DNA from: Salibacter halophilus
Lineage (GTDB): Bacteria > Bacteroidota > Bacteroidia > Flavobacteriales_G > Salibacteraceae
Direction: 5' to 3'
DNA length: 64,000 nucleotides
NCBI RefSeq assembly: GCF_008806325.1
Contig: NZ_WACR01000005.1
Coordinates: 1-64,000 of the forward strand
In this document: positions 40,974 through 50,318 of the stretch, in pieces
Layout of the letters: the number at the start of each line of letters is the position of its first letter
How positions within the stretch are numbered: position 1 is the first letter of the stretch
Notes under the pieces: model-generated
Told to the model about the DNA's origin: nothing
What the model saw: the letters and a program-made list of their open reading frames with translations, nothing else
Database searches by the model: none
Program-made: the position numbers and the translations under genes

Positions 40974-42059
40974 ATGAAGACAGCAATTCGCACCATCTTG
41001 TTACTCGCAGTTTTAGGAGGTTTTGGATACACCCTTTTTTACCTCTACAACAAAAACCAGGAGCCTGCAACAGTTTACGAAACGGTAAAGCCAACGATCA
41101 GAACCATCAAACAACAAACCGTGGCAGCCGGCTCAGTTACTCCGCGCAATGAGATTTTGATCAAGCCTGTGGTATCTGGAATCATCGATGAACTCTACGT
41201 TGAACCCGGTGACAGAGTATCTGAAAACGATCGCATAGCACGCATCAAGATCATTCCTGACATGGTGAATCTCAACAATGCACAAAACCGCGTTAAACAA
41301 GCAAAGATTCAGCTCAACAATGCCAAACAGGATTTTGATCGCAACCAGCAACTCTACGATCAGGGCGTAATTTCAAAAGCAGATTTCCAACCCATAGAAA
41401 TCGCGTACGACAATGCCCAACTCGAATTGCAAGCCGCAAAAGACAACCTGTCTATCATTCAAAAAGGTATTAATAGCTCTTCTCAGGAAGCCTCAAATAC
41501 AATTGTGCGCTCCACTATTTCAGGAATGGTATTAGACGTTCCCGTAGAACGCGGCTTCCAGGTTATTGAAGCCAACACTTTTAACGAAGGAACAACCATT
41601 GCCTCAGTTGCTGATATGGGCGAAATGATCTTCGAGGGATTTCTGGATGAAGCTGAAGTGGGAAAAGTTCAGGAAGGAATGGATATTTCCCTCAAAATAG
41701 GTGCCCTTCAAAACAAGACACTTGATGCCAAACTCGAACATATTTCGCCAAAAGGAGAAGATAAAAACGGAGCAATCCAGTTTAAGATCAAAGCTGAAGT
41801 ATTACAGGATGATTCAACTTTCATCAGAGCAGGATATTCTGCCAATGCTTCAATCACACTTGCCGAGCGCAAAGATGTGCTCTCAATTAGTGAATCAGTT
41901 GTGGAATATAAAGAAGGGAAAGCTTACGTTTATGTTCAGCAGGATTCACAAATGTTTGAGCGCACACCTGTTCAACTTGGATTGAGTGACGGAATTCAAA
42001 CAGAAGTAATCAGCGGAATCGATAAAGACGCTGTGCTGCGCGGAAAAGAAAAACGGTAA
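40974..42059 (+). CDS. Periplasmic adaptor subunit (MacA/HlyD-like membrane fusion protein)
   Basis: 361-aa protein with an N-terminal membrane anchor (ILLLAVLGGFGYTLFYLY), a biotinyl-lipoyl-like domain (GSVTPRNEILIKPVVSGIIDELYVEPGDRV), an alpha-hairpin coiled coil (about 95-165), and barrel and membrane-proximal domains. It would link the ABC permeases to an outer-membrane channel. No TolC-type gene is present in the window. This completes a MacAB-like efflux operon; the substrate is unknown. Confidence 0.94.
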   Translation: MKTAIRTILLLAVLGGFGYTLFYLYNKNQEPATVYETVKPTIRTIKQQTVAAGSVTPRNEILIKPVVSGIIDELYVEPGDRVSENDRIARIKIIPDMVNLNNAQNRVKQAKIQLNNAKQDFDRNQQLYDQGVISKADFQPIEIAYDNAQLELQAAKDNLSIIQKGINSSSQEASNTIVRSTISGMVLDVPVERGFQVIEANTFNEGTTIASVADMGEMIFEGFLDEAEVGKVQEGMDISLKIGALQNKTLDAKLEHISPKGEDKNGAIQFKIKAEVLQDDSTFIRAGYSANASITLAERKDVLSISESVVEYKEGKAYVYVQQDSQMFERTPVQLGLSDGIQTEVISGIDKDAVLRGKEKR

Positions 42060-42103
42060 TCGTTGAGCAATTCGGCTCGTTCTCGTAATTTGGCCTTTTC
42101 ACA

Positions 42104-43996
42104 ATGGAAAGTCCATTAAGCATATTGAATAAGTACTGGGGTTTTGACTCGTTCAGAGCCATGCAACGCCCCATTATTGAGAGCGTCCTCGAAGGGAAAG
42201 ACACGTTAGCGCTACTTCCTACCGGTGGCGGTAAATCGATTTGCTACCAGGTTCCGGGAATTGCACTTGGCGGTGTAACCGTTGTTATTTCTCCACTCAT
42301 CGCACTGATGCACGATCAGGTTGCAGGTCTCAAGAATAAAGGGATATCAGCTATTGCTCTCACTTCAGAGCTCAACTATCGTCAGCTCGATATTGTTCTC
42401 GACAACGCAGTTCACGGCAAATACCAGTTCATTTTTGCCTCTCCGGAGCGACTCAAAACAGACCTTTTCACGGAGCGACTCAAAAGAATGGATGTCAAAC
42501 TCCTGGCTATTGACGAAGCGCACTGTATATCTCAATGGGGATACGACTTTAGGCCCAGCTATTTGGAGATAGCATCGATAAGGGAGCTGCTGCCTGATGT
42601 ACCGGTTCTGGCTCTGACCGCAACCGCAACACCTGAAGTGGCAGATGATATCCAGGAACGGCTGAATTTTGAACAACCGAACATCATCAAAGGTGATTTT
42701 GCTCGTAAAAACCTCTCCTATTTTATCACCGAGACAGAAAAGAAAGATCCGCTCCTGTTAAAAGCACTCCAAAAAAATCCGGGTTCTTCTGTCATCTACT
42801 TCAAATCGCGCAGGAAAACACGGGAATATTCAGACTGGCTCAACAGGCAGGGAATAAGTGCTAATTACTACCACGCTGGTTTGAGAAGTGATGACCGGCA
42901 AAAAATTCAGCAAGACTGGATTAAGGGAAAAACACGAGTGATTTGTGCTACCAATGCATTTGGGATGGGAATCGACAAACCCGATGTGCGCACCGTTTTT
43001 CACCTCGATTTGCCTGATAACTTAGAATCTTACTTCCAGGAAGCAGGAAGAGCTGGAAGAGATGGCGAAAAGTCTTTTGCGATTACGCTTTTTCACAAAA
43101 GCGATTTTGATGAGCTGCAACGCAGGTTTGAGTTGAGCTTCCCTCCCATCAGCGAGATCAAACGTATTTACCAGGCCATGGGAAACTACTTTCAAATTGC
43201 TGAAGGTGGCGGGTTTGAAACTTCACACGAACTCGATATTCAAAAGTTTTCCCGCAATTTTGATTTACAACCGCTCGTGGTTTTTAGCGCATTGAAAATA
43301 CTTCAGCGCGAAGGACTCATCAGCTATAACGAATCAGGTTTTTACACTTCCCGCTTTATGTTCCTGGTCGATAACCGAACACTTTACGATTTCAAATTGC
43401 GAACACCTAAAATGGCGCCACTCATCGATACAATCCTGAGATCCTATGAAGGGTACTTCGATGATTTTATCTCTGTTTTTGAATCGCGTATTTCGCAAAA
43501 ACTCAAATCGACTCGTTACGAAGTGGTAGCCGGACTCAATTACCTCAAAAAGCTGGAGATAGTCGATTACACTGAACAGAGCGAAAGTGGAATTGTCACT
43601 TACACGCGAGAACGCATTCCCACTTCCTCATTCCGCTTACAACCCGAAACGTACAGCGATCTGAAAGAAAGGGCACAAAAGCGCCTCAAATCAATGGAAA
43701 ACTTTGTGAGCAACAAAGAAACCTGTAGATCTGTAATACTGCTCAATTATTTCGGTCAGAACCGTACCGAAGAGTGTGGCATTTGTGACTACTGCATCAA
43801 AAAGAAAAAAGGGAGCATCGCTTATGCTAACCTGAATGAATACGTGAAACTTCATAAAACCTTCACGCTCGAAGAAGCCGAGCAGGCTTATCCTAACATC
43901 GGAAAGGATTCATTACTGGAAAACCTCAGGCTATTGATCGATGAACAAACCATTGAAGAGGTTGAAACGAATAACTTTAGATTGAAAAAGAAATAA
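42104..43996 (+). CDS. recQ: ATP-dependent DNA helicase RecQ
   Basis: 630-aa superfamily 2 helicase. Walker A LPTGGGKS has GGGKS at residues 41-45, the DEAH box is at 137-140 (AIDEAHCISQWGYDFRP), and motif VI is QEAGRAGRDG. A RecQ zinc-binding segment (CRSVILLNYFGQNRTEECGICDYC) is present. The order departs from E. coli RecQ: a winged-helix-like region precedes the Zn cysteines and no clear HRDC domain follows. It unwinds DNA 3'-5' in recombination and fork repair. A terminator follows immediately. Confidence 0.94.
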   Translation: MESPLSILNKYWGFDSFRAMQRPIIESVLEGKDTLALLPTGGGKSICYQVPGIALGGVTVVISPLIALMHDQVAGLKNKGISAIALTSELNYRQLDIVLDNAVHGKYQFIFASPERLKTDLFTERLKRMDVKLLAIDEAHCISQWGYDFRPSYLEIASIRELLPDVPVLALTATATPEVADDIQERLNFEQPNIIKGDFARKNLSYFITETEKKDPLLLKALQKNPGSSVIYFKSRRKTREYSDWLNRQGISANYYHAGLRSDDRQKIQQDWIKGKTRVICATNAFGMGIDKPDVRTVFHLDLPDNLESYFQEAGRAGRDGEKSFAITLFHKSDFDELQRRFELSFPPISEIKRIYQAMGNYFQIAEGGGFETSHELDIQKFSRNFDLQPLVVFSALKILQREGLISYNESGFYTSRFMFLVDNRTLYDFKLRTPKMAPLIDTILRSYEGYFDDFISVFESRISQKLKSTRYEVVAGLNYLKKLEIVDYTEQSESGIVTYTRERIPTSSFRLQPETYSDLKERAQKRLKSMENFVSNKETCRSVILLNYFGQNRTEECGICDYCIKKKKGSIAYANLNEYVKLHKTFTLEEAEQAYPNIGKDSLLENLRLLIDEQTIEEVETNNFRLKKK

Positions 43997-44024
43997 AAAA
44001 CCCCGCAAAAATGCAGGGTTTTTT
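43994..44024 (+). terminator. Rho-independent terminator after recQ
   Basis: AAAAAACCCCGCA pairs with TGCAGGGTTTTTT (one bulge) around a short A-rich loop, ending in a T-run right after the recQ stop codon. Confidence 0.85.
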
Positions 44025-44025
44025 G

Positions 44026-44257
44026 AATTCTCACAGGACTATTAATGTTTAACTAATGAGAAGTAAAATTCTCACAGTCATAAACTTAATCCATCATTTT
44101 ATTCTTTTCTACTATTTAGCTTTAACTATAGAAACAATCTTTACCATCTAGCAATCAACACTTTCATATATTGTGAAAATAAAGTCACAGAAATATTCAT
44201 AATTGACTTTTGACACTTGAGTGATTGTTATACTTTAGAGTTTAAACACAAAAAAGA
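44026..44257. other. Gene-free AT-rich stretch upstream of the S4 protein gene
   Basis: 232 nt between the recQ terminator and the next start. It is strongly AT-rich. A promoter-like TTATACTTTAG lies near 44228-44238 (one mismatch to TAnnTTTG), about 20 nt before the ATG at 44258, with TTGAC (44203-44207) upstream. No other structure was seen. Confidence 0.5.
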
Positions 44258-44653
44258 ATGGCAGGAGTACGAGTCGATAAGTTTCTGTGGAGCACGCGAA
44301 TTTTCAAAACACGATCAATTGCCACCAAAGCCTGTAAGAATAACAAGGTAAAGATGGAAGGCGAAGTCGTAAAACCCGCTAAAGAAATCTCAATAGGTGA
44401 TGAAGTTGATGTGAAAAAGCGCGGAGTTTGGTTTCGCTACCGCGTACTTGAGTTGCTGAAAAAGCGTGTTGGCGCAAAGCTCGTACCCGACTACATCGAA
44501 GATATTACTCCACCAGAGGAAAAAGAGAAGCTACAGGTCATTCAAACACGTGTTCAGTTTGACCGCGATAAAGGAACCGGCAGACCAACGAAAAAGGAAC
44601 GCAGAGAACTTGACGATTTTCTATCTTACTGGGACGGATGGGAAGATGATTAG
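44258..44653 (+). CDS. S4-domain RNA-binding protein (Hsp15-like)
   Basis: 131-aa protein with an N-terminal S4 domain: RVDKFLWSTRIFKTRSIATKACKNNKVKMEG, matching the Hsp15/YrfH pattern. The C-terminal part is basic and charged. Hsp15 rescues stalled 50S subunits carrying peptidyl-tRNA, so a ribosome-associated quality-control role is likely. It is 35 nt upstream of fmt on the same strand. Confidence 0.92.
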   Translation: MAGVRVDKFLWSTRIFKTRSIATKACKNNKVKMEGEVVKPAKEISIGDEVDVKKRGVWFRYRVLELLKKRVGAKLVPDYIEDITPPEEKEKLQVIQTRVQFDRDKGTGRPTKKERRELDDFLSYWDGWEDD

Positions 44654-44688
44654 CCCAAAATCACCACCTTTGTGCAAAACAATCGAAT

Positions 44689-45651
44689 ATGAGCAAGTCG
44701 CTACGTATCGTTTTCCTGGGAACACCAGATTTTGCAGTTGAATCATTAGAAGCACTTCATCGGTCAGATCACGAAGTTGTGGGAGTCGTCACAATGCCCG
44801 ATAAACCCGCAGGTCGCGGACACAAGCTCAAAGCGTCACCTGTCAAGCAGTTTGCCTTGGATAACGAGATCCCTGTCCTACAGCCAAAAAACCTGAAAGA
44901 CGAAGACTTTATAAAAGACCTGAAAGCTCTCAGTGCCGATTTACAAGTCGTAGTAGCTTTCAGAATGTTACCTGAAGTTGTTTGGAACATGCCATCCATG
45001 GGAACCATCAACGTACATGCCTCACTCCTTCCACAATATCGTGGTGCAGCTCCAATCAACTGGGCCGTCATGAATGGTGAAAAATACAGCGGTGTTACAA
45101 CGTTTTTACTCAAACACGAGATTGACACCGGAAATATCCTTTTACAGAAGGAAGTAGCAATAACCCCTGAGGACAATGCAGGCTCCCTGCACGATAAGCT
45201 CATGAAAGCCGGAGCAAAGCTGCTTATTGAAACTGTTGACCGCTATGTTGATGGCAACCTTCAACCCACTCCGCAAAGCGATGTTAAAATAGATGGCGAA
45301 CCCAGAAAAGCTCCAAAAATATTCAAGCCGGACTGCCAAATAGATTGGAGTCAAGATGCTGAAACGATTCACAACAAAATACGCGGATTGAGTCCATACC
45401 CCACTGCCTGGACGAAAATATCAGGTATAGGCGATAGAGAGAAAACATTGAAGCTCTACCAGTCAGAACCGGCTGATGGTCACAAAAAGCTCGACCCTGG
45501 TGTGGTTCTGACCGAAAACGATCAATTCATCGTTGGAACCGGAACCATACCTATTATAATAAAGGAACTACAAATGGAAGGAAAGAAACGCATGAGAGCG
45601 AATGATTTCCTCCGCGGGTTACACGATAAAGAATACCTAAAACTCAATTGA
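44689..45651 (+). CDS. fmt: Methionyl-tRNA formyltransferase
   Basis: 320-aa enzyme that formylates initiator Met-tRNA using 10-formyl-THF. The N-terminal RIVFLGTPDFAVESLEAL, the formyl-THF site HASLLPQYRGAAPINWAVMNGE (catalytic Asn, His and Asp region) and TTFLLKHEIDTGNILLQ are diagnostic. The C-terminal domain starts with KIFKPDCQIDWSQDAETIHNKIRGLSPYPTAW. Length is normal. A copy of the dispersed word is at 45504 and a single-mismatch copy lies about 45 nt upstream of it. Confidence 0.97.
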   Translation: MSKSLRIVFLGTPDFAVESLEALHRSDHEVVGVVTMPDKPAGRGHKLKASPVKQFALDNEIPVLQPKNLKDEDFIKDLKALSADLQVVVAFRMLPEVVWNMPSMGTINVHASLLPQYRGAAPINWAVMNGEKYSGVTTFLLKHEIDTGNILLQKEVAITPEDNAGSLHDKLMKAGAKLLIETVDRYVDGNLQPTPQSDVKIDGEPRKAPKIFKPDCQIDWSQDAETIHNKIRGLSPYPTAWTKISGIGDREKTLKLYQSEPADGHKKLDPGVVLTENDQFIVGTGTIPIIIKELQMEGKKRMRANDFLRGLHDKEYLKLN

Positions 45652-45652
45652 T

Positions 45653-46072
45653 ATGAAACAGTTATTCATTACTGCACTATTATTAGTTATTGTCAAACTT
45701 GGGGTTGGACAGTTTTGGCAAAATGCAGCTGATATCGTTCCAAATGAAGAATACGATAACATCCATGTTCAAAAAGTCCATACAAGCGAAGAGGTGAGCT
45801 CATTCGTAATTTGGGTGAAGAATGAAGTAAAACCTCACCACCACGGTAACCATGTTGAACATGTGTACGTGATTGAAGGATACGGAACCATGTTATTAGG
45901 TGATGAACTAAAAGAAGTTAAAGCTGGCGATATAATTGCCATTCCGCCCAATATTATTCATGCAGTCAAGACTCTCTCCAAAACTCCGCTCAAAGTGATA
46001 AGTATACAGGCACCTGAATTTTTCAATAAGGATAGAAACTATGTTGAATCAGAAAATTGGCCTCCAAAATGA
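45653..46072 (+). CDS. Secreted cupin-domain protein
   Basis: 139-aa protein with a signal peptide (about 1-20) and a single conserved beta-barrel. The metal-binding motif 1 is HHHGNHVEHVYVIEGYG (two spaced His and Glu), and motif 2 is IPPNIIHAV (His). Single-domain cupins of this size bind Fe, Mn or Zn and act as dioxygenases, isomerases or sugar binders; the activity here is open. It follows fmt after 1 nt, so it is cotranscribed with it. Confidence 0.88.
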   Translation: MKQLFITALLLVIVKLGVGQFWQNAADIVPNEEYDNIHVQKVHTSEEVSSFVIWVKNEVKPHHHGNHVEHVYVIEGYGTMLLGDELKEVKAGDIIAIPPNIIHAVKTLSKTPLKVISIQAPEFFNKDRNYVESENWPPK

Positions 46073-46162
46073 GCTAAAACCCGCAATGGGGTTGATTTTA
46101 AGCGCAGTTATTAACAAACCACCCGATTTATTAACAAAAAAGCCTGTTTTTCGTCTAAACCC

Positions 46163-46192
46163 TTGTGTAGCTTGGCTATTCCCATAAATTTG
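46163..46192 (+). promoter_or_regulatory. Consensus promoter TTG-N19-TAAATTTG of the HU gene
   Basis: TTG at 46163-46165, a 19-nt spacer, and TAAATTTG at 46185-46192, an exact match to the Bacteroidota sigma-A consensus. The AT-rich leader to the start codon (46241) is 48 nt long. Confidence 0.8.
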
Positions 46193-46240
46193 ATAGCGAT
46201 TTGAAATTAATTTATTGTTTAATCCTAATTTTAATTCAAA

Positions 46241-46513
46241 ATGAACAAAGCAGAATTAATCGACTCGATTTCAGAAGGTGCTGGAATCACAAAAGCAGAC
46301 GCTAAAAAAGCTCTTGACGCTTTTATTGACACAACTACTAAAACCCTAAAAAAAGGTGATCGTCTATCACTAGTAGGTTTTGGTTCTTTCTCAATTTCTG
46401 AGAGAAGTGCAAGAACTGGACGTAACCCACAAACGGGTAAAGAAATTCAAATTCCTGCAAAAAATGTTGTGAAGTTCAAAGCAGGTGCTGAGTTAGCAGA
46501 TTCAGTAAACTAA
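46241..46513 (+). CDS. HU family DNA-binding protein
   Basis: 90-aa nucleoid protein that forms dimers and bends DNA. The whole length fits [30 protein letters not shown], then the beta-arm region [24 protein letters not shown] with the intercalating Pro in NPQTG, and a final helix. It has its own strong promoter and a terminator, so it is a monocistronic gene. Confidence 0.97.
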   Translation: MNKAELIDSISEGAGITKADAKKALDAFIDTTTKTLKKGDRLSLVGFGSFSISERSARTGRNPQTGKEIQIPAKNVVKFKAGAELADSVN

Positions 46514-46536
46514 GAACTTTTTTATATCATGCTGGT

Positions 46537-46571
46537 AAAGCCTCTCGAATTTCGAGGGGCTTTCTTTTTTT
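46537..46571 (+). terminator. Rho-independent terminator after the HU gene
   Basis: AAAGCCTCTCGA and TTCGAGGGGCTTT form a strong stem with an AT loop, followed by CTTTTTTT. It sits between convergent genes and may serve both. Confidence 0.9.
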
Positions 46572-46584
46572 AAGTCTCTTTGAG

Positions 46585-47955
46585 TTATAGCTTGATGCTA
46601 ATTTCTTTTTTATCAAGCATGATTAAAATCAAAAGAGGCAGCATCCATACTACTCTCGCCTGATAACGATCATAGGGAGCACTGAGTCCGGCAGTAACCA
46701 TTGAGTTGACAACTATTCCGACCAAAAGAAATAGCACTAAAAAGGCTGTTTGTCTTTTCTTGTCAGGATTTAAGGAATAAAGAACCAATATTGCCAGTGA
46801 TATAAAAAGGACGAGCACATTAACTTTATTGAGAAAGTCAAATTGTAGAGCTTGACCATTAAACTTGTTTTGTTTGGAATTTAAATAATCATTCAGCTCT
46901 TCTCTAAATCGCCAGTGAATTTGTCCATACGGAGCACTTCCTTGACCGTAAGCTGAGAGACCTTCACCTATTTTATTCCTTGTTAGCTGAACTCCACCAT
47001 ATATCAGAGACTTTGAGATACTTTGAACTAATAATCCTGGATCCTTGTGAATCCCATAAATAACCTCATCAAAATCCTGTTTTCCTTTTTCCCAGGCATT
47101 TGTTTTAGACACAATGCCATCTCCACTCCAAATAAAACCATCGATAGTTGTGGGCAACTCTTCTTTATAATCACAAAGAGTATTTCCTCCAAACCAGGGT
47201 TGATCGCAGTTTTTGTCGAGATAAGGCTTAACAAGTCCTTTCTCATTCAAACTAGCCAGTAAAAATACATGGGATCCTTTAGAAAGAACAAATTCTTCGC
47301 TAATTGAGTAATTGATAAAAGGCAGAATAATCCAGCTGGATAACACTAATAATGAAAGAAATACACTGTTCTTAAGAGAGAGAAGAATCATCTCCTTACC
47401 TCTGGTTAATTTCACGATCAGAGCCAGACCAACCATTATCGTTCCGATCATTAGATGAGAAAAGTGAACGAGCAACGAAACCGTTAGTATCAATCCGACC
47501 AACACATTTCTAACAATTGAGCCCTTCAAACTTCCAGATAGAAACAGGTAAAGTGAAATAATGGCAATCGGAGCAAAGAAATCAGGCATTAACTGGTTAG
47601 AATACCATCCTATTCCTGTAAAGAAGACCAGAAAAAGAGTAATCAATAAGTAACTCTTTTTCAACCTATCAGTTTTGTATAAACTCCTAAACAGTTCATA
47701 CAAAACATAAGATGTAATCAGGTTCTGAACGAAAATCACAAACCATGCTGAAGTCTTGAAAGAGAAAAATCGCAGAAATAGTCCATACATTACAGGTCTG
47801 TCATTGGGTACAAACACATCAAATCCACTGTAAATATATGTTCCAGTGTCAGAATAGACCAATGGATAACCATTGTAAAGGCCAATCAATGATAAAATAA
47901 GTGTACCAATCAATACAATTGAAATCGGTTTGGCTTTTTCTTTAAAGTTACTCAT
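46585..47955 (-). CDS. Polytopic membrane protein, GT-C glycosyltransferase-like
   Basis: 456-aa protein with about 10-11 membrane segments over its whole length. A conserved-looking first loop, NGYPLVYSDTGTYIYSGFD, contains an acidic residue in the position used by GT-C/ArnT-like transferases, which take sugars from polyprenyl phosphates. The similarity is only by pattern, so the function is open. The gene is AT-richer than its surroundings, has no copy of the dispersed word, and stands alone. The ATG at 47955 was preferred over one at 47970. Confidence 0.65.
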   Translation of the reverse strand: MSNFKEKAKPISIVLIGTLILSLIGLYNGYPLVYSDTGTYIYSGFDVFVPNDRPVMYGLFLRFFSFKTSAWFVIFVQNLITSYVLYELFRSLYKTDRLKKSYLLITLFLVFFTGIGWYSNQLMPDFFAPIAIISLYLFLSGSLKGSIVRNVLVGLILTVSLLVHFSHLMIGTIMVGLALIVKLTRGKEMILLSLKNSVFLSLLVLSSWIILPFINYSISEEFVLSKGSHVFLLASLNEKGLVKPYLDKNCDQPWFGGNTLCDYKEELPTTIDGFIWSGDGIVSKTNAWEKGKQDFDEVIYGIHKDPGLLVQSISKSLIYGGVQLTRNKIGEGLSAYGQGSAPYGQIHWRFREELNDYLNSKQNKFNGQALQFDFLNKVNVLVLFISLAILVLYSLNPDKKRQTAFLVLFLLVGIVVNSMVTAGLSAPYDRYQARVVWMLPLLILIMLDKKEISIKL

Positions 47956-48048
47956 AGTAGAAGTCAACAAGAGTTTGATATGTAGAGATAAAAGTTAAGG
48001 TCTGATGCCAAAAATAGTGAATATTAATTCTGATCAGTAATCAGCAAT

Positions 48049-48082
48049 AAAAACACTTCGAGAACAAACCCGAAGTGTTTTA
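48049..48082 (-). terminator. Bidirectional hairpin terminator after the M42 peptidase gene
   Basis: AAAACACTTCG and CGAAGTGTTTT form an 11-bp stem around AGAACAAACC, about 20 nt beyond the stop of the minus-strand peptidase gene. Confidence 0.8.
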
Positions 48083-48103
48083 TATAGCCATGAATGTTGC
48101 CTT

Positions 48104-49171
48104 CTACTTAATATATCGAAAATCCTGTTTGTTCTTGATCGACTTAACGGCATGATAGATCAGGTCGATTACCTGTTCCACATCTTTCTTGTGCACCATT
48201 TCTACCGTTGTGTGCATGTAGCGCAAAGGCAATGAAATCAATGCTGCTACAACTCCACCATTACCGTAGGCAAATGCATCAGTATCTGTTCCTGTAAAGC
48301 GTGAGGCTGCTAATCGCTGGAATGGGATTTTATTCTTATTTGCTGTGTCCATGATCAGCTTGAGTAAGTTATTTTGAACTGCAGGTGCATAGCTGAGCAC
48401 CGGACCTTTTCCCGCTGCAAGATCTCCTTCAGTCTTTTTATTAATCAGCGGTGTTTGCGTGTCGTGACAAACATCAGTTACAATAGCAACATCAGGCTTT
48501 ATACGCTCAACGAGCATTTCGGCTCCTCGAGTTCCTATCTCTTCCTGAACTGCATTTGCAACGTAAAGCCCAAACGGCAATTCATCTCCATTTTCTTTTA
48601 ATCTGCGAGCTACTTCAGCAATCATGAATCCACCAACTCGGTTGTCCAACGCTCGACCAACGTAATATCGATCGTTGAGCTCCATAAACTCATCCTCAAA
48701 CGTCACTACGCTTCCAACATGAATTCCGAGCTTTTCCACTTCTTCTTTTGATGTACAACCACAATCGATAAAGATATTATCAACTTTAGGATACTGTTCC
48801 TTGCTCTTGCGTGTGTGAATAGCCGGCCAGCCAAAAACTCCTTTCACAACTCCTTTTTCGCCCTGAATATTCACTCTTTTTGAAGGTGCAATCATGTGGT
48901 CAGATCCGCCATTTCTCCTTACATAAAGAAAACCATCATCAGAGATATAATGAATGAACCAACTAATTTCATCAGCATGAGCTTCAATAACAACTTTGTA
49001 TTCAGCCTCAGGATTTATGACTCCAACTGCTGATCCAAAATTGTCAGTAAAATACTCATCTACATGTGGCTTGAGATAGTCTAGCCACATTTCCTGTCCG
49101 GGCGATTCAAATCCTGTTGGTGATGCAGTATTCACATACTTTTCAAGAAATTCAAGTGCTTTTTTATCCAT
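48104..49171 (-). CDS. M42 family metallopeptidase (glutamyl aminopeptidase-like)
   Basis: 355-aa cytoplasmic di-zinc aminopeptidase, probably a dodecameric TET-type complex. The metal ligands and catalytic acid are seen in VIEAHADEISWF (His and Asp), RALDNRVGGFM (Asp) and VQEEIGTRGAEM (Glu-Glu), with later IVTDVCHDTQ and KIPFQRLA...GTDTDAFAYGNGG. These enzymes trim peptides released by the proteasome-like proteases. It follows a lipoprotein gene by 13 nt on the same strand, and a hairpin terminator ends the transcript. Confidence 0.93.
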   Translation of the reverse strand: MDKKALEFLEKYVNTASPTGFESPGQEMWLDYLKPHVDEYFTDNFGSAVGVINPEAEYKVVIEAHADEISWFIHYISDDGFLYVRRNGGSDHMIAPSKRVNIQGEKGVVKGVFGWPAIHTRKSKEQYPKVDNIFIDCGCTSKEEVEKLGIHVGSVVTFEDEFMELNDRYYVGRALDNRVGGFMIAEVARRLKENGDELPFGLYVANAVQEEIGTRGAEMLVERIKPDVAIVTDVCHDTQTPLINKKTEGDLAAGKGPVLSYAPAVQNNLLKLIMDTANKNKIPFQRLAASRFTGTDTDAFAYGNGGVVAALISLPLRYMHTTVEMVHKKDVEQVIDLIYHAVKSIKNKQDFRYIK

Positions 49172-49184
49172 TGATTATTACAGT

Positions 49185-50042
49185 TTAAAGATTCATTAAT
49201 TCAATATCGTACTCTCCTTTACTCGTTGTCATTTTCACCTTGTTATCACATGAACCATTTCCCCAGTTAAGTGTGCGAGAGGGTTTTCCTTTTGTTGTTA
49301 GTGTGATAACACCTCTTGAAAAATAAACACATTCATTCCGTTTTTCCAATTCTTTATCGATCAGAACCATGGTTGAATCAAGATTTCCTCCAACTATCTC
49401 GCCCCCTCCGGTTATTCCAAACTCATCGTTATTGTGAGCTTCGAGACCATCGTAAAAAATATTGTCGTGAAAACCACTCTTGAATTCGCGATCAAACTCA
49501 CCTGAAAATGTAGCTCCGTAACCTACAATACCCATGTAGTTGAGCTCCTCAATGCGTGTTTTGAAGAGAATCGTTTCGTCTTGGGTGTAACCTAGCTGCT
49601 GGATTCTAACTGTTCCACTCAATACGTAGTCGTCTACCCTGAGGTCTACGGCTCTGACCGTGAAAAAAGATCCCTGCTCTAGTGTGTTTCCCCTCACTTC
49701 TACCACGAGTTGACCATCCAGACTTATTGATTCTTCGAGCGTACATGAATTGAACTGTATTTCCACATCAGTTCTTCCATTTTCATTTGTGGTGATTGTA
49801 GTATCTGAACAGTTTGTAATGTACTTACCCTGGTATTCAACCTTTGATGTATCTACAATAAGTGAAGTTGCTGTTTCAAAAGCTATATCGTTGAATAACT
49901 CGGCAAACTGGAGGCTCATTACAACGTTTTTACCTTCCCTTTTGGGGTGTGTTTCAGTTTGCGGAATATCGGGTTGTTCTGTCTCGCACGAAAGCAAAAA
50001 CATCAACAGGTACAAACTCGTTATGTAACCGATATATTTCAT
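49185..50042 (-). CDS. Hypothetical lipoprotein
   Basis: 285-aa lipoprotein (lipobox MFLLSC at about residue 19) with a mature part that looks all-beta. Two cysteine pairs (NCSDTTITTNENGRTDVEIQFNSC and ERNECVYFSRG...NGSC) could form disulfides. The pattern of strands with the repeated phrase GQLVVEVRGN resembles envelope beta-domain proteins in other Bacteroidota, but no named family was recognised. It is upstream of the M42 peptidase and probably cotranscribed. Confidence 0.7.
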   Translation of the reverse strand: MKYIGYITSLYLLMFLLSCETEQPDIPQTETHPKREGKNVVMSLQFAELFNDIAFETATSLIVDTSKVEYQGKYITNCSDTTITTNENGRTDVEIQFNSCTLEESISLDGQLVVEVRGNTLEQGSFFTVRAVDLRVDDYVLSGTVRIQQLGYTQDETILFKTRIEELNYMGIVGYGATFSGEFDREFKSGFHDNIFYDGLEAHNNDEFGITGGGEIVGGNLDSTMVLIDKELEKRNECVYFSRGVITLTTKGKPSRTLNWGNGSCDNKVKMTTSKGEYDIELMNL

Positions 50043-50079
50043 AACATCAATCTTGCAAAGTACTGCATTTTTCAGCCAC

Positions 50080-50113
50080 TTGTAAAGAATTATGCAAATT
50101 AAAGATAGTTTTG
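50080..50113 (+). promoter_or_regulatory. Promoter TTG-N23-TAGTTTTG upstream of the small membrane protein and mltF
   Basis: TTG at 50080-50082 and TAGTTTTG at 50106-50113 with a 23-nt spacer, the long end of the accepted range. The first start codon is at 50130. Confidence 0.6.
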
Positions 50114-50129
50114 CGCAAAATGTTTAAAC

Positions 50130-50318
50130 ATGAACTTTTCAGATAGTCAACTCGTATTTGCCGTTGCGGTGTTCGTAATTTTTATTATCTTCATCGGCCT
50201 AGCATATAGAAAAGATTTTAAACGAACACCTGCATATTTTAAAGGAACATGGAAAGTTTTACTAGCAATAGTCGTAATTTTTGGAGTTTTCTACTTAACC
50301 GTAAAGCTGTTTGGATAG
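50130..50318 (+). CDS. Small two-helix membrane protein overlapping mltF
   Basis: 62-aa protein with two membrane segments (about 8-25 and 40-60) joined by a basic loop (YRKDFKRTPAYFKGTWK). It starts 17 nt after a good promoter and its last 70 nt overlap the start of mltF in another frame. No family was recognised. The strong hydrophobic pattern and promoter position support a real gene. Confidence 0.7.
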   Translation: MNFSDSQLVFAVAVFVIFIIFIGLAYRKDFKRTPAYFKGTWKVLLAIVVIFGVFYLTVKLFG

